A stretch of DNA of 64,000 nucleotides from contig JADJQS010000012.1 of assembly GCA_016712635.1 (NCBI GenBank), forward strand, positions 4,593 to 68,592, in the 5' to 3' direction. Under the pieces are notes generated by a model, which saw only the letters and a list, made by a program, of their open reading frames with translations, was not told where the DNA came from and searched no databases. The stretch comes from Gammaproteobacteria bacterium (GTDB lineage: Bacteria > Pseudomonadota > Gammaproteobacteria > SZUA-140). Both the position numbers and the translations under genes were made by a program. Below, piece after piece: positions 33,961-44,023 of this stretch (the stretch's first letter is position 1; each line of letters begins with the position of its first letter).

Positions 33961-34718
33961 TGTCGCGCGGATTCCGTACCCTGTTCTACAAGGAGATCCT
34001 GCGCTTCCAGAAGGTCGTGCTGCAGACCGTCGTCGCACCTGCGATCACTACGCTGCTATATCTTCTGGTCTTTTCCCATGCGCTCGAGCAGCACGTCACG
34101 GTGTTCGGCGACATCACCTACACCGCGTTCCTGGTGCCCGGGCTCGTGATGATGACCATGATCCAGAACGCGTTCTCGAACAGCTCGTCCAGCCTGATCC
34201 AGTCGAAGATCACCGGCAACATCGTTTTTGTCCTGCTGACCCCGTTGTCCTACGTGGAGTTCTATCTCGCCTTCATGCTCGCCGCGGTGGCCCGTGGCCT
34301 GGTCGTCGGCCTCGCGGTATATCTGTGCGCCGCTCCATTCGTCGCATTGCCGCTGCACAGCGCGGTGACCGTCATCGCGTTCGCGCTCGCCGGCAGCGCC
34401 GTGCTCGGAACCCTGGGAGTGATCGCGGGCATCTGGGCAGAGAAATTCGACCAGCTGGCGGGCTTCCAGAATTTCATCATCCTCCCGCTGTCGTTTCTCA
34501 GCGGGGTGTTCTATTCAATAGGCTCCCTGCCGGAGTTCTGGCAGCATATTTCAAAATTGAATCCGTTTTTCTACATGATCGACGGTTTCCGTTACGGGTT
34601 CATCGGTCGTTCCGATATCGATCCGGGCGTGAGCCTGGCGGTGGTGACGACGACCTTTCTTGTATTGTCGTCGCTTACGCTGATGCTCCTCAGGCGGGGT
34701 TACCGGCTGAGGAACTAG
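33960..34718 (+). CDS. ABC-2 type exporter permease
   Basis: A 252-residue integral membrane protein of the ABC-2 family, resembling YadH/NodJ. Six hydrophobic segments are visible, and the family motif LPLSFLSGVFYSIGSLP occurs before the last pair of helices. Its start overlaps the ATP-binding gene stop (TGATG), and the two should assemble as a homodimeric permease with two ATPase subunits. A rhodanese gene follows after 44 bp. Confidence 0.93.
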   Translation: MSRGFRTLFYKEILRFQKVVLQTVVAPAITTLLYLLVFSHALEQHVTVFGDITYTAFLVPGLVMMTMIQNAFSNSSSSLIQSKITGNIVFVLLTPLSYVEFYLAFMLAAVARGLVVGLAVYLCAAPFVALPLHSAVTVIAFALAGSAVLGTLGVIAGIWAEKFDQLAGFQNFIILPLSFLSGVFYSIGSLPEFWQHISKLNPFFYMIDGFRYGFIGRSDIDPGVSLAVVTTTFLVLSSLTLMLLRRGYRLRN

Positions 34719-34762
34719 GGGCGCCGCCTTCCTTCCATGCGCCTGTCAGGAGGTATTCCGCC

Positions 34763-35086
34763 ATGATCCATCAGATAAGTCCGGTCGCCCTGCAACGATA
34801 TCTCGCCGAGAGCCTGGACAAGCCGTTCCTGCTCGATGTGCGCGAGGACTGGGAGTTCTCCCATTGCCACATCGACGGCTCCCATCACATCCCCATGGCG
34901 AAAATCCCCGGCCAGGTCGCCGGGCTGGATCCGGCCCGGGAGACGGTGCTGATCTGCCATCACGGAATGCGCAGTCAGCGGGTGGCGATCTTCCTGGAGC
35001 AGCGCGGCTTCGTACGGCTCGTCAACCTGGAGGGAGGCATCGACGCCTGGGCCGCCACGGTCGATCCGGCGATGCCCAGATATTAA
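34763..35086 (+). CDS. Single-domain rhodanese-like protein
   Basis: A 107-residue rhodanese-fold protein starting at ATG 34763, which has a strong AGGAGGT eight bases ahead. The active-site loop CHHGMRS carries the catalytic cysteine, and GDVRE-like LLDVREDWEF plus the helix DPARETVLI and GGIDAWA complete the family pattern. Single-domain rhodaneses transfer sulfur, often for Fe-S or thiosulfate chemistry. It is the last gene of the exporter block. Confidence 0.93.
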   Translation: MIHQISPVALQRYLAESLDKPFLLDVREDWEFSHCHIDGSHHIPMAKIPGQVAGLDPARETVLICHHGMRSQRVAIFLEQRGFVRLVNLEGGIDAWAATVDPAMPRY

Positions 35087-35197
35087 GCGCCTGAGCGCCG
35101 ATTGCCCCGAAGATCATTCGGGTATAATGGCGGTGTCCGCCGCGGAACCGGGCGCAGGCGGGTGTACAAGGGCCTTTTTTATCGCGGAGGGGCGGGA

Positions 35198-36838
35198 ATG
35201 AGGACAGCGGATCTGCGCAGGGCGGTCGGTCTTCTGGCCACGGGACTGCTGATGGCGGGGATGCTGGTCAGCCCCAGCGCGTATGCGGACGCGACCTCCG
35301 CCGTGGCAACGACGCGTGGCGACCCGGACCTGGTGCTGGCCGCACGTTTCGGCCAGCGGGATACCGTACGCCTGCTGCTCGATCAGGGCGTTACACCGGA
35401 TTCGCGGGATGGCCTGGGCAGGACAGCGCTGATCGCCGCCGCCGGCGAGAAGGATCAGGCCATCACGGCACTGCTGATCGACCGCGGCGCCGATGTCTCC
35501 GCGACGGATTCCGAGGGGGCCACGGCCCTGATGCATGCCGCGTCGAACGGCCAGCTCGACAACCTGCGACTGCTGTTCGCTGCGGGGGCGGATGTGAACG
35601 CGCTGGATCGCGGCGGCGAGACTGCCTTGAGCGCTGCGGTCAGATTTGGCCGCGTCAGTATTGTCGAGTACCTGCTTGCCAGCGGCGCCGATCCCAACCA
35701 TTACGACCCGGGTGCCGGGCACGAGGGATACAGTCCCCTGATGCGCGCAGTCGCGCGCGATCTGTCCGCCGCGGACAGTCTGGCCATGGTGCAACTCCTG
35801 CTCGCCCGCGGCGCGGTGCCCGACACCGTCCGTGCAAAAGGCGAGACCGCCTATACGCTGGCCCGGCGCAGCGGCAAGACCGGCGTGGCGGAGATTCTGC
35901 TCGAGGCGGGCGCGCGCGACGAAACACCGTATGCCGACCTGGGTGCGGAACAGGCCCTGCTCAAGGCGGTCAGGCGCGGAGACGCCGACAAGGTCGGGCG
36001 GCTGCTCGCGCTGGAAGTCGATCCCAACTATCGGGACCCGGTCACGGGCGTCACGCCGCTGGCGAGTGCAGCCTACCGGGGCGAGAACAGCCTGATGGAT
36101 CTGCTGATCGAGCACGGCGCAGACGTGAACGACGTGCCGTGGGGGCTCAGCGCGCAGCGCATCGACGCGTCGAGCGTCCCGCAGAACGAGCGCGATTTGC
36201 TGCGCGCGGTGGCGCGCGGCGATACCGCGCTGCTGACCGCCATCCGGCGCGGCGACGCGGATGGCGTCTGGACTCTGCTCGACCGCGGGGCGGACATCCG
36301 CCTGCCCAACCGCGACGGGGATGCTCCGGGCATTGCGGCTGCGCGTGCGGGAGACCTCAATATCATGCGCGCGCTGCTGACGAAGGGACTGGATCCGGAT
36401 CAATCCGATCCGCCGCTGGCGCGGGGTTACATGATCACCACTCTGGTCAACAGCGGCACACCGCCGCCGCCCCTGGTGGAGGCGGCACGCTACGGCCAGG
36501 CGGATATGCTGGGACTCCTGCTCGAGGCCGGCGCCGCGCCCGATGTCCGCGACGGGCAGGGACGGGGCGCGCTCCATTGGGCCACGGAGGGCGGACATGC
36601 GGCGGCCGTCGACGTGCTGCTCGCATACGGGGCCGATGCGAACATCGCCGCGCGATCGGGCGGCACGCCGCTTGTGCTGGCGGTGCATGGCGGTCAGGAA
36701 GCCATCGCGAGGGCCCTGCTGGAGCACGGTGCCGTACTGGACGCCATCGAAGATGTGCCCGCGGCGGCGCTGGATGCCGTACACCGCAACAGTCATGCCG
36801 AGGCGGCGCGCCTGCTCACCGCGGCAACACACGAATAG
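35198..36838 (+). CDS. Periplasmic ankyrin-repeat protein
   Basis: A 546-residue protein beginning with a Sec signal peptide (LLATGLLMAGMLVSPSAYADA) from ATG 35198, which has GGAGG upstream. The rest is about 13 ankyrin repeats, recognised by recurrent GxTAL/LL-x-x-GAD (DLVLAARFGQRDTVRLLLDQG, KDQAITALLIDRGADVSATD, GADVNALDRGGETAL). Ankyrin repeats mediate protein binding; in the periplasm such proteins are seen near catalases or as inhibitor-type proteins. The next gene overlaps only at the intergenic A, so a shared transcript is likely. Confidence 0.9.
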   Translation: MRTADLRRAVGLLATGLLMAGMLVSPSAYADATSAVATTRGDPDLVLAARFGQRDTVRLLLDQGVTPDSRDGLGRTALIAAAGEKDQAITALLIDRGADVSATDSEGATALMHAASNGQLDNLRLLFAAGADVNALDRGGETALSAAVRFGRVSIVEYLLASGADPNHYDPGAGHEGYSPLMRAVARDLSAADSLAMVQLLLARGAVPDTVRAKGETAYTLARRSGKTGVAEILLEAGARDETPYADLGAEQALLKAVRRGDADKVGRLLALEVDPNYRDPVTGVTPLASAAYRGENSLMDLLIEHGADVNDVPWGLSAQRIDASSVPQNERDLLRAVARGDTALLTAIRRGDADGVWTLLDRGADIRLPNRDGDAPGIAAARAGDLNIMRALLTKGLDPDQSDPPLARGYMITTLVNSGTPPPPLVEAARYGQADMLGLLLEAGAAPDVRDGQGRGALHWATEGGHAAAVDVLLAYGADANIAARSGGTPLVLAVHGGQEAIARALLEHGAVLDAIEDVPAAALDAVHRNSHAEAARLLTAATHE

Positions 36839-36839
36839 C

Positions 36840-38165
36840 ATGCGTACCGGACATTACATCCCTGTCCGGACCCGCCGCATGTCGCGGCACACCGGTCATG
36901 CGGCATCGGCGCTGCTGATCGCCGCGGTGATGCTGCTGTCGGCGTGCGACTCCGCCCGCACGGACGCGGCGGCGGGTCAGGACCAGACCACGGAGCTGGA
37001 GGTGTGGATGCACGCCGGCTCGCCTGCAGAACGCAAGATCATGCAGGAGCAGGTCACACGCTTCAACACCATGCAATACAGCGTGCGGGTCAACGTTGTG
37101 ATCCTTCCCGAGGAGTCCTATGAAGGCCAGGTGCAGACGGCCGCCGGCGCAGGAAAATTGCCCGATATCCTTGATTTCAACGGACCAGCCATCCACGAGT
37201 ATATCCAGCGCGGATCCCTGGTCCCGCTCGACAAACTGCTGACCGACAACAGCCGCCTCGACCTGTTCCCGGCCATCATCGGACAGGGTATGTACCGCGG
37301 CAGGATCTATGCGGTATCCAGCTATGACACCGGCCTCGGTCTCTACGCGCGCTCCAGCATGCTGCGCAAGGCGGTAGTGCGTGTACCGGAATCGCTTGAG
37401 GATGCGTGGAGCGCCTCGGAATTCGGCGAAGTCCTGCGGCGCCTGGCCGCGCATGACGCCGATGGCGCCGTGCTCGATCTCGGGCTCGGGGCGAAGGGTG
37501 AATGGTACAGCTATGCCTTTCTTCCTGTAGTGCAGTCCGCAGGCGGCGATCTCGTTGACCGGGACTCATATCGGACCTCCGCCGGCCGCCTCAACCGGGA
37601 GGGCGTGGTGGCGGCGATGCAGCAGCTGCAATCCTGGGTCAGGCAGGGGTATGTCGACACGGGAGGGGGCGATGCCGCCTTCCTGCGCGGACGCGTCGCC
37701 CTGTCCTGGGGCGATCACACCGCGTTTCGCCGCTATGACGAACAGTACCCGGGCGATGTCGTCCTGCTGCCGCTGCCCGATTTCGGCCACGGTCCGCGTA
37801 CCGCACAGGGTGGCTGGAGTTGGGCGGTCACTACGGCCTGCAGGGACCGTCAGGCCGCCATGCAGTTCATCGAGTACCTGCTGCAGACGGAACAGGTGCT
37901 GGCCATGGCCGAGGCGGGGGCGGGGATTCCCGCGACACGCAGCGCCGCCTCCCGCGCCGCGCTGTACCGCGACGATGGACCCCTCCATCTGTTCGTTCCA
38001 CAGCTGGAAACGGCGGTGACTTCCCGGCCGAACCTGCCGGCGTATTCCGTGCTCAGCGCGGAGTTTCAGCGCACGTTCGATGACATCATGCACGGCGCCG
38101 ACGTGCGCAGTGCGCTCGATGCGGCCGTCGAGGCGATCGACGTGAGATTGAACGGCGGCGCCTGA
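36840..38165 (+). CDS. Family 1 extracellular solute-binding lipoprotein
   Basis: A 441-residue protein starting 2 bp after the ankyrin gene stop. ATGs at 36840 and 36879 are both possible; the second gives a compact signal MSRHTGHAASALLIAAVMLLSAC with a lipobox LLSAC that anchors the mature protein to the membrane. The body is like sugar-binding SBPs of group 1 (PEESYEGQVQTAAGAGKLPDI, YAVSSYDTGLGLYARS, RVALSWGDHTAFRRYDEQYPGDVVLLPLP). No permease or ATPase gene for it is nearby, so its partner transporter is elsewhere. Confidence 0.85.
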   Translation: MRTGHYIPVRTRRMSRHTGHAASALLIAAVMLLSACDSARTDAAAGQDQTTELEVWMHAGSPAERKIMQEQVTRFNTMQYSVRVNVVILPEESYEGQVQTAAGAGKLPDILDFNGPAIHEYIQRGSLVPLDKLLTDNSRLDLFPAIIGQGMYRGRIYAVSSYDTGLGLYARSSMLRKAVVRVPESLEDAWSASEFGEVLRRLAAHDADGAVLDLGLGAKGEWYSYAFLPVVQSAGGDLVDRDSYRTSAGRLNREGVVAAMQQLQSWVRQGYVDTGGGDAAFLRGRVALSWGDHTAFRRYDEQYPGDVVLLPLPDFGHGPRTAQGGWSWAVTTACRDRQAAMQFIEYLLQTEQVLAMAEAGAGIPATRSAASRAALYRDDGPLHLFVPQLETAVTSRPNLPAYSVLSAEFQRTFDDIMHGADVRSALDAAVEAIDVRLNGGA

Positions 38166-38220
38166 CCTCGGGACGGACGCGCCTGCCGCGATCCGACAGA
38201 ATCATCCTTACCGATCCGGC

Positions 38221-41200
38221 ATGAACCGCATCCTCGACGAGCTTGACCGCGATCTCGCCTCCTGCCTGCTCATCGACCAGCCGCGCCTGCGCCGTCGACT
38301 TCAGGAGCTCGCACAGGCGGTCGGGGCGAACGACGACGACATTCCGACCCGGCTGCGGGCGCGGCTGGCCGAGGTGCAGGCGGAGATCCGGGCCTCACGC
38401 ACGATCCTCGAACGACGACGGGCGCTGCCGCGTGAATGGAACTATCCGGAGGAACTTCCGGTCAGCGCCCAGCGCGACGAGATCGCCGCGGCCATCGCTG
38501 CGCATCAGGTGATCGTGCTGTGCGGCGCGACGGGCTCCGGCAAGAGCACGCAGCTTCCCAAGATCTGCCTGCAGGCGGGCCGCGGCACCAGCGGCATGAT
38601 CGGACACACCCAGCCGCGCCGCATCGCGGCGCGCAGCCTGGCGGCGCGCATCGCCGGCGAGATGAAGCTCGAACTTGGCCGGCAGGTGGGATACAAGGTC
38701 CGTTTCGGAGACCATACCCGCCCGGAAACGATGGTCAAGCTGATGACGGATGGCATCCTGCTGGCTGAGCTGATGCACGACCGCTGCCTGCTCGCGTATG
38801 ACACCCTGATCATCGACGAGGCGCACGAGCGCAGTCTCAACATCGATTTCCTTCTCGGGTATCTCAGGCAGCTTCTGCCGCGGCGTCCCGATCTGAAGCT
38901 CATCATCACCTCTGCCACCATCGAGCCGGAAAGGTTCGCCCGCCATTTCGGCGGGGCGCCCATCCTCGAGGTGTCAGGCCGCAGCTATCCGGTCGAGATC
39001 CGCTACCGGCCGCCGGGCGATGGCGGCGGCAGCGCCAGGTCCGAGGAGGATGGCCTCCAGCAGCGGATACTGGACGCCGTTGATGAGGTGTCGCGTCACG
39101 GCCCGGGAGACATCCTGATCTTCCTGCCGGGCGAGCGCCAGATCCGCGAGACGGCGGAAGCCCTGCGCAAACATCATCCGCCGCAAACGGAGATCATACC
39201 GCTCTATGCACGCCTGGGTACCGCCGAACAGGGCCGCATCTTCCGCACGAGCCGGGCGCGCCGCATCATTCTCGCCACCAATATTGCCGAGACATCGCTG
39301 ACGGTGCCCGGCATCCACTATGTGATCGACACCGGACTCGCGCGCATCAGTCGCTACAGCCGCCGCGCGAAGGTCCAGCGCCTGCCGATCGAACCGATCG
39401 CGCGTTCCTCCGCCGATCAGCGCGCGGGACGCTGCGGGCGTGTCGCCCCGGGCGTCTGCATTCGCCTGTATGCGGAGGAGGATTATCTCGCGCGATCCGC
39501 CCATACGCCGCCCGAGATCCTGCGCACGAACCTTGCCAGCGTGATCCTGCAGATGCTCGTGCTGGAGCTGGGCGACATCGAGCAGTTTCCCTTCATCGAA
39601 ACTCCTGACTCGCGCTACATCAGCGACGGTTACAAGCTGCTGGAGGAGTTGAATGCGCTGGATGATCAGCGCCGCCTGACGGACACCGGCAGGAAGATTG
39701 CGCGCCTGCCTGTCGACCCCCGCATCGGGCGCATGCTCCTGGGCGGCGCCGCCGAGAATTGCCTGGCCGAGATGCTGATCGTATGCGCCGCACTGTCGCT
39801 GCCGGATCCGCGCGAACGTCCGCCGGATGCGTCGCAGGCGGCCGACGGGAAACACCGGCTGTTCCAGGACGCGCGCTCGGACTTTCTCGCCTATCTCAAG
39901 CTGTGGTCGGAATTCGACGAGCGTTCCCGCCACCTGTCGCAGAGCAAGCTGCGCAAATACTGCCAGGAACATTTCCTGTCTTACAGGAGGCTGCGCGAAT
40001 GGCGCGACATCCATCAGCAGCTGCACGAACAAATCATCGAAATGGGGTACCGCCTCAACCAGCAGCCGGCCGATTACGGCCAGATACACCGTGCCCTGCT
40101 CGCCGGCCTGCTGGGAAATGTGGCGCGCCTCAACGAAGAAGGCGAATATGCCGGCGCCTGGGGCAATAAATTCATACTGTTCCCCGGGTCCGCGCTGGCG
40201 AAAAAACCGCCCAAATGGATCGTGTCCGCCGCGCTGATCGAAACCCGGCGGCTGTACGCACACACCGCGGCGCGCGTGGAACCCGAATGGATCGAACGGG
40301 TTGCGGTCCATCTGGTGAAGCGCAGTCACTATGATCCTTTCTGGGATGCCGGCCGCGGACGCGTGATGGCCTACGAGCGCGTCACGCTGCACGGACTGGT
40401 CCTCAATCCGCGGCGTTGCGTCGATTTCACGCGTATCGACCCTGTACAGGCTAGGTCGATATTCATCCGCGGCGCCCTGCTGGCCGACGAGGACGGCGTC
40501 GACGCCGCCTGCCTGCGCCACAATCGCGCACTCATCGAGGAAATCCGCGCGCTGGAGGACAAGACACGCCAGCGCGGGCTGCTGGTAGACGATGAAGCCC
40601 TGTTCCGTTTCTATGACGAACGCCTGCCGGCCGGGTTGGCGGACGCCCGGAGTTTCGCGGCCTGGTACAAGGCGGGCCAGCGCGCCGAGCCGCGCCTGCT
40701 GTTCATGGACCAGGCACTGCTGATGCGGGAAGCCCAGGCCCCGGACGTTGATACACAGTTTCCCGCGCGGCTGACGATGAACGGGGCGGAATTCACCCTT
40801 GGGTACCGCTTCGAACCGGGTCATCCGGATGATGGTGTTAGCCTGGCGGTCCCGTTGATGATGCTGAATCAGGTGGACGGGGTCCAGGCAGAATGGCTGG
40901 TACCGGGCCTGCTGCAGGAAAAACTGGTCGCCCTGATCCGGTCGCTGCCCAAGGTCTGGCGGCGCCGTTTCGTGCCGGCGACGGATTTCGCCGCCGCCTG
41001 CGCCGATGCGCTGCAGGCGAAGATGCGGGGCGATCTCGCCGCGGCGACCGGCGCGGAGCTGAAACGCATGACCGGCGTGGAGGTGCCGCGGGATGCATGG
41101 CGGCCGGAGGAGGTTCCGGATCACCTGCGCATGAACTTCCACATCCTAGGTGAGACCGGTGATGTGCTCGCCTCCAGCCGCGATCTTGCGCGCCTGCGCA

Positions 41201-42105
41201 GCGAACTGGGTGATCGTGCACGTCAGTCCTTCACGATCAGCCTGCAGACGGAAGCCGCCGGGCGCAGGATTGTATCCTGGGATTTCGGCGCGCTGCCCGA
41301 ATCGGCTGAATATGAACGCGACGGGAGGCGCATCAGGGGCTATCCGGTTCTGCAGGACGAGGGCGACGCGGTATCCTGGCACCTGTGCGACGATGCAGCG
41401 CGCGCGCAGCAGATCAATCGTGGCGGGGTGCGCCGCCTGATCATGCTGGCCATGTCCGCCAAGGTCAAATACCTGAAGAAGGAGATGCCCGGCCGGAACC
41501 GCATGTGCGCGTGTTACCTGCCGCTGGGCACCTGCAGTGAGCTGCAGGATCAGCTCGTCGAGGCTGCGGTAGACCGTACCTTCCTGCACGACCGCCCGCT
41601 GCCGCGCAGCGACGCGGATTTCCGCGCGCTCCTGGCCGAGGCGGGCCCCGCCCTGGTCGCGACCTTCAATGAGCTCTGCCATCTCGCCGGCGAGATACTC
41701 GACGCCTACCACGAGATCAGGCCCGCCCTGTCGCAGGCGTGTCCCGCGGCATGGCGGCCGGCGCTTGAGGACATGAAGGAACAGCTGGACAAGCTGGTGT
41801 ACAGCGGCTTCCTCCACGACACGCCCCCGGACTGGCTGCGGCACTATCCGCGTTATCTCCGCGCCATGCGCGTCCGTCTCGACCGGCTGCGTGACCGGCC
41901 CGACAGGGACGCCCAGGGCCTCGCCGGCATCGCACCCCTGTGGCGAAAATGGCTGCGGCGGGGCGGGGACGGCAGCGAGACCGCCGTGACCGGGATCCCG
42001 CTCCGCTGGCTGCTGGAGGAACTGCGCGTATCCCTGTTCGCCCAGGAGCTGAAGACGGTCGTGCCGGTGTCGGTGCAGCGTGTGCAGCGCCTGTTGCCGG
42101 ACTGA
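38221..42105 (+). CDS. hrpA: ATP-dependent RNA helicase HrpA
   Basis: A 1294-residue DEAH-box helicase that helps resolve stalled ribosomes and processes mRNA. The helicase core has Walker A GATGSGKSTQLPK near residue 102, DEAH box at IIDEAHERSL, SAT and QRAGRCGR. The C-terminal HA2, OB-fold and HrpA-specific DUF3418 domains fill the rest (YRLHxQ, QHRNRAQIEEIRA-like, and the 1000-1250 segment). Length and domain order match full-length bacterial HrpA. A weak GC-rich hairpin follows its stop. Confidence 0.96.
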   Translation: MNRILDELDRDLASCLLIDQPRLRRRLQELAQAVGANDDDIPTRLRARLAEVQAEIRASRTILERRRALPREWNYPEELPVSAQRDEIAAAIAAHQVIVLCGATGSGKSTQLPKICLQAGRGTSGMIGHTQPRRIAARSLAARIAGEMKLELGRQVGYKVRFGDHTRPETMVKLMTDGILLAELMHDRCLLAYDTLIIDEAHERSLNIDFLLGYLRQLLPRRPDLKLIITSATIEPERFARHFGGAPILEVSGRSYPVEIRYRPPGDGGGSARSEEDGLQQRILDAVDEVSRHGPGDILIFLPGERQIRETAEALRKHHPPQTEIIPLYARLGTAEQGRIFRTSRARRIILATNIAETSLTVPGIHYVIDTGLARISRYSRRAKVQRLPIEPIARSSADQRAGRCGRVAPGVCIRLYAEEDYLARSAHTPPEILRTNLASVILQMLVLELGDIEQFPFIETPDSRYISDGYKLLEELNALDDQRRLTDTGRKIARLPVDPRIGRMLLGGAAENCLAEMLIVCAALSLPDPRERPPDASQAADGKHRLFQDARSDFLAYLKLWSEFDERSRHLSQSKLRKYCQEHFLSYRRLREWRDIHQQLHEQIIEMGYRLNQQPADYGQIHRALLAGLLGNVARLNEEGEYAGAWGNKFILFPGSALAKKPPKWIVSAALIETRRLYAHTAARVEPEWIERVAVHLVKRSHYDPFWDAGRGRVMAYERVTLHGLVLNPRRCVDFTRIDPVQARSIFIRGALLADEDGVDAACLRHNRALIEEIRALEDKTRQRGLLVDDEALFRFYDERLPAGLADARSFAAWYKAGQRAEPRLLFMDQALLMREAQAPDVDTQFPARLTMNGAEFTLGYRFEPGHPDDGVSLAVPLMMLNQVDGVQAEWLVPGLLQEKLVALIRSLPKVWRRRFVPATDFAAACADALQAKMRGDLAAATGAELKRMTGVEVPRDAWRPEEVPDHLRMNFHILGETGDVLASSRDLARLRSELGDRARQSFTISLQTEAAGRRIVSWDFGALPESAEYERDGRRIRGYPVLQDEGDAVSWHLCDDAARAQQINRGGVRRLIMLAMSAKVKYLKKEMPGRNRMCACYLPLGTCSELQDQLVEAAVDRTFLHDRPLPRSDADFRALLAEAGPALVATFNELCHLAGEILDAYHEIRPALSQACPAAWRPALEDMKEQLDKLVYSGFLHDTPPDWLRHYPRYLRAMRVRLDRLRDRPDRDAQGLAGIAPLWRKWLRRGGDGSETAVTGIPLRWLLEELRVSLFAQELKTVVPVSVQRVQRLLPD

Positions 42106-42107
42106 GC

Positions 42108-42125
42108 GCGGGGTGAGCTCCCCGC
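42108..42125 (+). terminator. Weak GC-rich hairpin after hrpA
   Basis: GCGGGG at 42108-42113 and CCCCGC at 42120-42125 form a 6-bp stem with a 6-base loop just after the hrpA stop. There is no T-run after it, so it is at most a weak terminator or an mRNA-end stabiliser. Confidence 0.35.
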
Positions 42126-42249
42126 CGTCGCCCCGCGTAGATCTCATCTAAAGAATATCTTCCGCCTGACGATTACAGTAAGGCCATCGGAACGCGAATT
42201 TCCGGCGGACGGGTTTTCCGCTTACGCAGGTCGTTTTGGGCGTCGATAC

Positions 42250-43161
42250 ATGATTTCTGAACAGGAACACATCCAAGGAACGCCCCAGATACGTCCCGAA
42301 GACCTGGTCAAGGGTGCGATACGCCTGGTCTCGTTGCCCGAGGTATTCTTCAAGATCACGCGGATGGTGGACGACCCGCGCGTCTCGGGCGGCATGATCG
42401 CGCGCGTCATCGGCGAGGATCCCGCCCTCACGGCGCGCCTGCTGCGGATTGCCAACAGCCCCTTGTACGGATTCCCGGCCCGCATCGATACGATTACCCG
42501 TGCAATCACCGTGATCGGCACGCGGGGCCTGCGTGACCTGGTGCTTGCATATGCCGCGGTTGATGTGCTGACGCGCTTCAGGGACGGCGTGATCGATATG
42601 GCAGCATACTGGCGCCGGAGCCTGTTTTGCGCGCTCACCGCCCGCCTGCTCGGGGTGCGCATCCGGGTGGTCGAGGCCGAATCGCTGTTCGTAGCCGGGC
42701 TGCTGTGCGACATCGGCCAATTGATCATCGCCAACAAGCTGCCGGAGATGGCGCGCGAGACCCATCTGCGCGCCAGGGACTCCGGCATGCAGCTGCATCT
42801 GCTGGAACGCGGCGTGATCGGCTTCGACCATGCCGCCGTCGGGGGTGAGCTGCTGCGCCAATGGCAGTTGCCGGACTACATCTGGGAGGCGGTGAAGTGC
42901 CACCACGCACCGGCCGAGGCGCGTAACGGGACCCTCAACGCGGCGCTGCTCCATATCGCCGCTGCCGTCGCGGACAGTCCCTACACGGACCATCTCTTGC
43001 CCCAGGAGGAAACCGCGCTGGCACATTATCTCTCCCGGGAGGTTGACCCGGTCGCCTGGGCCGTCACCGGGCTCAATACGGATGCCCTGATCGCCCTTCA
43101 TGCAGAGGCCTCCGGCCAGCTCGCTCCGCTCTCGGACACCATGCTGCCGAAGGCGGCGTGA
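42250..43161 (+). CDS. HDOD-domain signalling protein
   Basis: A 303-residue protein with an HDOD domain spanning about residues 20-220, as in many bacterial two-component-related regulators. Recognisable motifs are LPEVFFKITRMVDDP, GEDPALTARLLRIANSPLYG and the GLLCDIGQLI / YIWEAVKCHHAP segments that replace the metal sites of the HD hydrolases, so it likely has no hydrolase activity. No extra sensor or output domain is visible. The gene stands alone, and its targets cannot be told from here. Confidence 0.92.
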   Translation: MISEQEHIQGTPQIRPEDLVKGAIRLVSLPEVFFKITRMVDDPRVSGGMIARVIGEDPALTARLLRIANSPLYGFPARIDTITRAITVIGTRGLRDLVLAYAAVDVLTRFRDGVIDMAAYWRRSLFCALTARLLGVRIRVVEAESLFVAGLLCDIGQLIIANKLPEMARETHLRARDSGMQLHLLERGVIGFDHAAVGGELLRQWQLPDYIWEAVKCHHAPAEARNGTLNAALLHIAAAVADSPYTDHLLPQEETALAHYLSREVDPVAWAVTGLNTDALIALHAEASGQLAPLSDTMLPKAA

Positions 43162-43498
43162 TTCCCGCCGAAGTGAAATAATCTCCCCGCATCCATACGC
43201 CCGGTCCCCCTGCGGGCACATCTGACCCGCGCCCCGGTGTCCGGCGGCGAACTCCCCACAAGAATGTGTAGCGCTTTCAATAAGTACGACTCGATTAGCA
43301 ATCCTGTTAATCAACCCGGCCATCATCAGCCCGGATTTGCCTGATCAATTCTCACGAGGCTACAGGCCTGCCGCATGAACGGTCCGCCGGATTCAGTAGT
43401 GGACCGCTGCGCCCGGTTTTTTACAGAAATGAAATAGCGCAGAATTAAACTATTCACATGCGGCAACCCGCCGCACATCATTCAGACTGGAGGCAATA
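43162..43498. other. Intergenic region before the second Hsp20 gene
   Basis: About 340 bp with no gene. The last ~60 bp are AT-rich (AATTAAACTATTCACATG), where a promoter would fit, and GGAGG precedes the Hsp20 ATG. I looked for CTTGAAA and CCCCAT boxes and found none, so a sigma-32 promoter is not evident here, unlike for the first Hsp20 gene. Confidence 0.4.
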
Positions 43499-44023
43499 AT
43501 GGCCAATGGAAAAAAATCCGTGACGGAGAAGAAGGATGACAAGAAGAAGGGCGTCGCGGCCCGCGATGTATTTCCGTTTTCCCGCAACTTCGAGGACATG
43601 GAGCGGTTCTTCGACAGCTTTTATCCGCGTGGCTGGCTGCGTCCGTGGCGCGGCGAGTTTCCCGAGTGGCCCGACATGGCGGCATTCGGCGAGGGACGCG
43701 TGCCGAGGATGGACGTGGTGGATCAGGAGGCAACCCTGCTGGTGCGGGCCGAGCTGCCCGGTGTGAAGAAGGAGGATATCGAGGTCTCACTGAGTGATAA
43801 CCTCCTCACCGTCAGCACTCAGACCAGGCAGGAGACCAGCAAGGAGGAGAAGGGAAAGTATCAGCGCCGCGAAATCCACCAGGGCAGTTTCTCGCGCTCG
43901 ATCAGCCTGCCGGTGAACGTCGACGCTGGCAGGGCGACGGCGAAATTCAAGGACGGCGTACTTGAGCTGAGTTTCCCCAAGATCGAGGCGGCCAAGCGGC
44001 GATCCATCAAGATCGAGGGTTGA
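43499..44023 (+). CDS. Hsp20/alpha-crystallin small heat-shock protein (2)
   Basis: A 174-residue small heat-shock protein, longer than the first by about 30 residues. A Lys-rich N-terminus (KKSVTEKKDDKKKGV) and an aromatic arm (FDSFYPRGWLRPWRGEFPEW) come before the alpha-crystallin domain, with PRMDVVDQEATLLVRAELPGVKKEDIEVSLSDN and the closing GVLELSFPK. It should be a holdase chaperone. The two Hsp20 paralogues lie 20 kb apart; only the first has an obvious sigma-32 promoter. Confidence 0.95.
   Translation: MANGKKSVTEKKDDKKKGVAARDVFPFSRNFEDMERFFDSFYPRGWLRPWRGEFPEWPDMAAFGEGRVPRMDVVDQEATLLVRAELPGVKKEDIEVSLSDNLLTVSTQTRQETSKEEKGKYQRREIHQGSFSRSISLPVNVDAGRATAKFKDGVLELSFPKIEAAKRRSIKIEG

Noticed and set aside
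38974..41142. Minus-strand frame of 722 codons
   Set aside because: Antisense to hrpA; the plus-strand helicase has clear motifs throughout, so this is a shadow.
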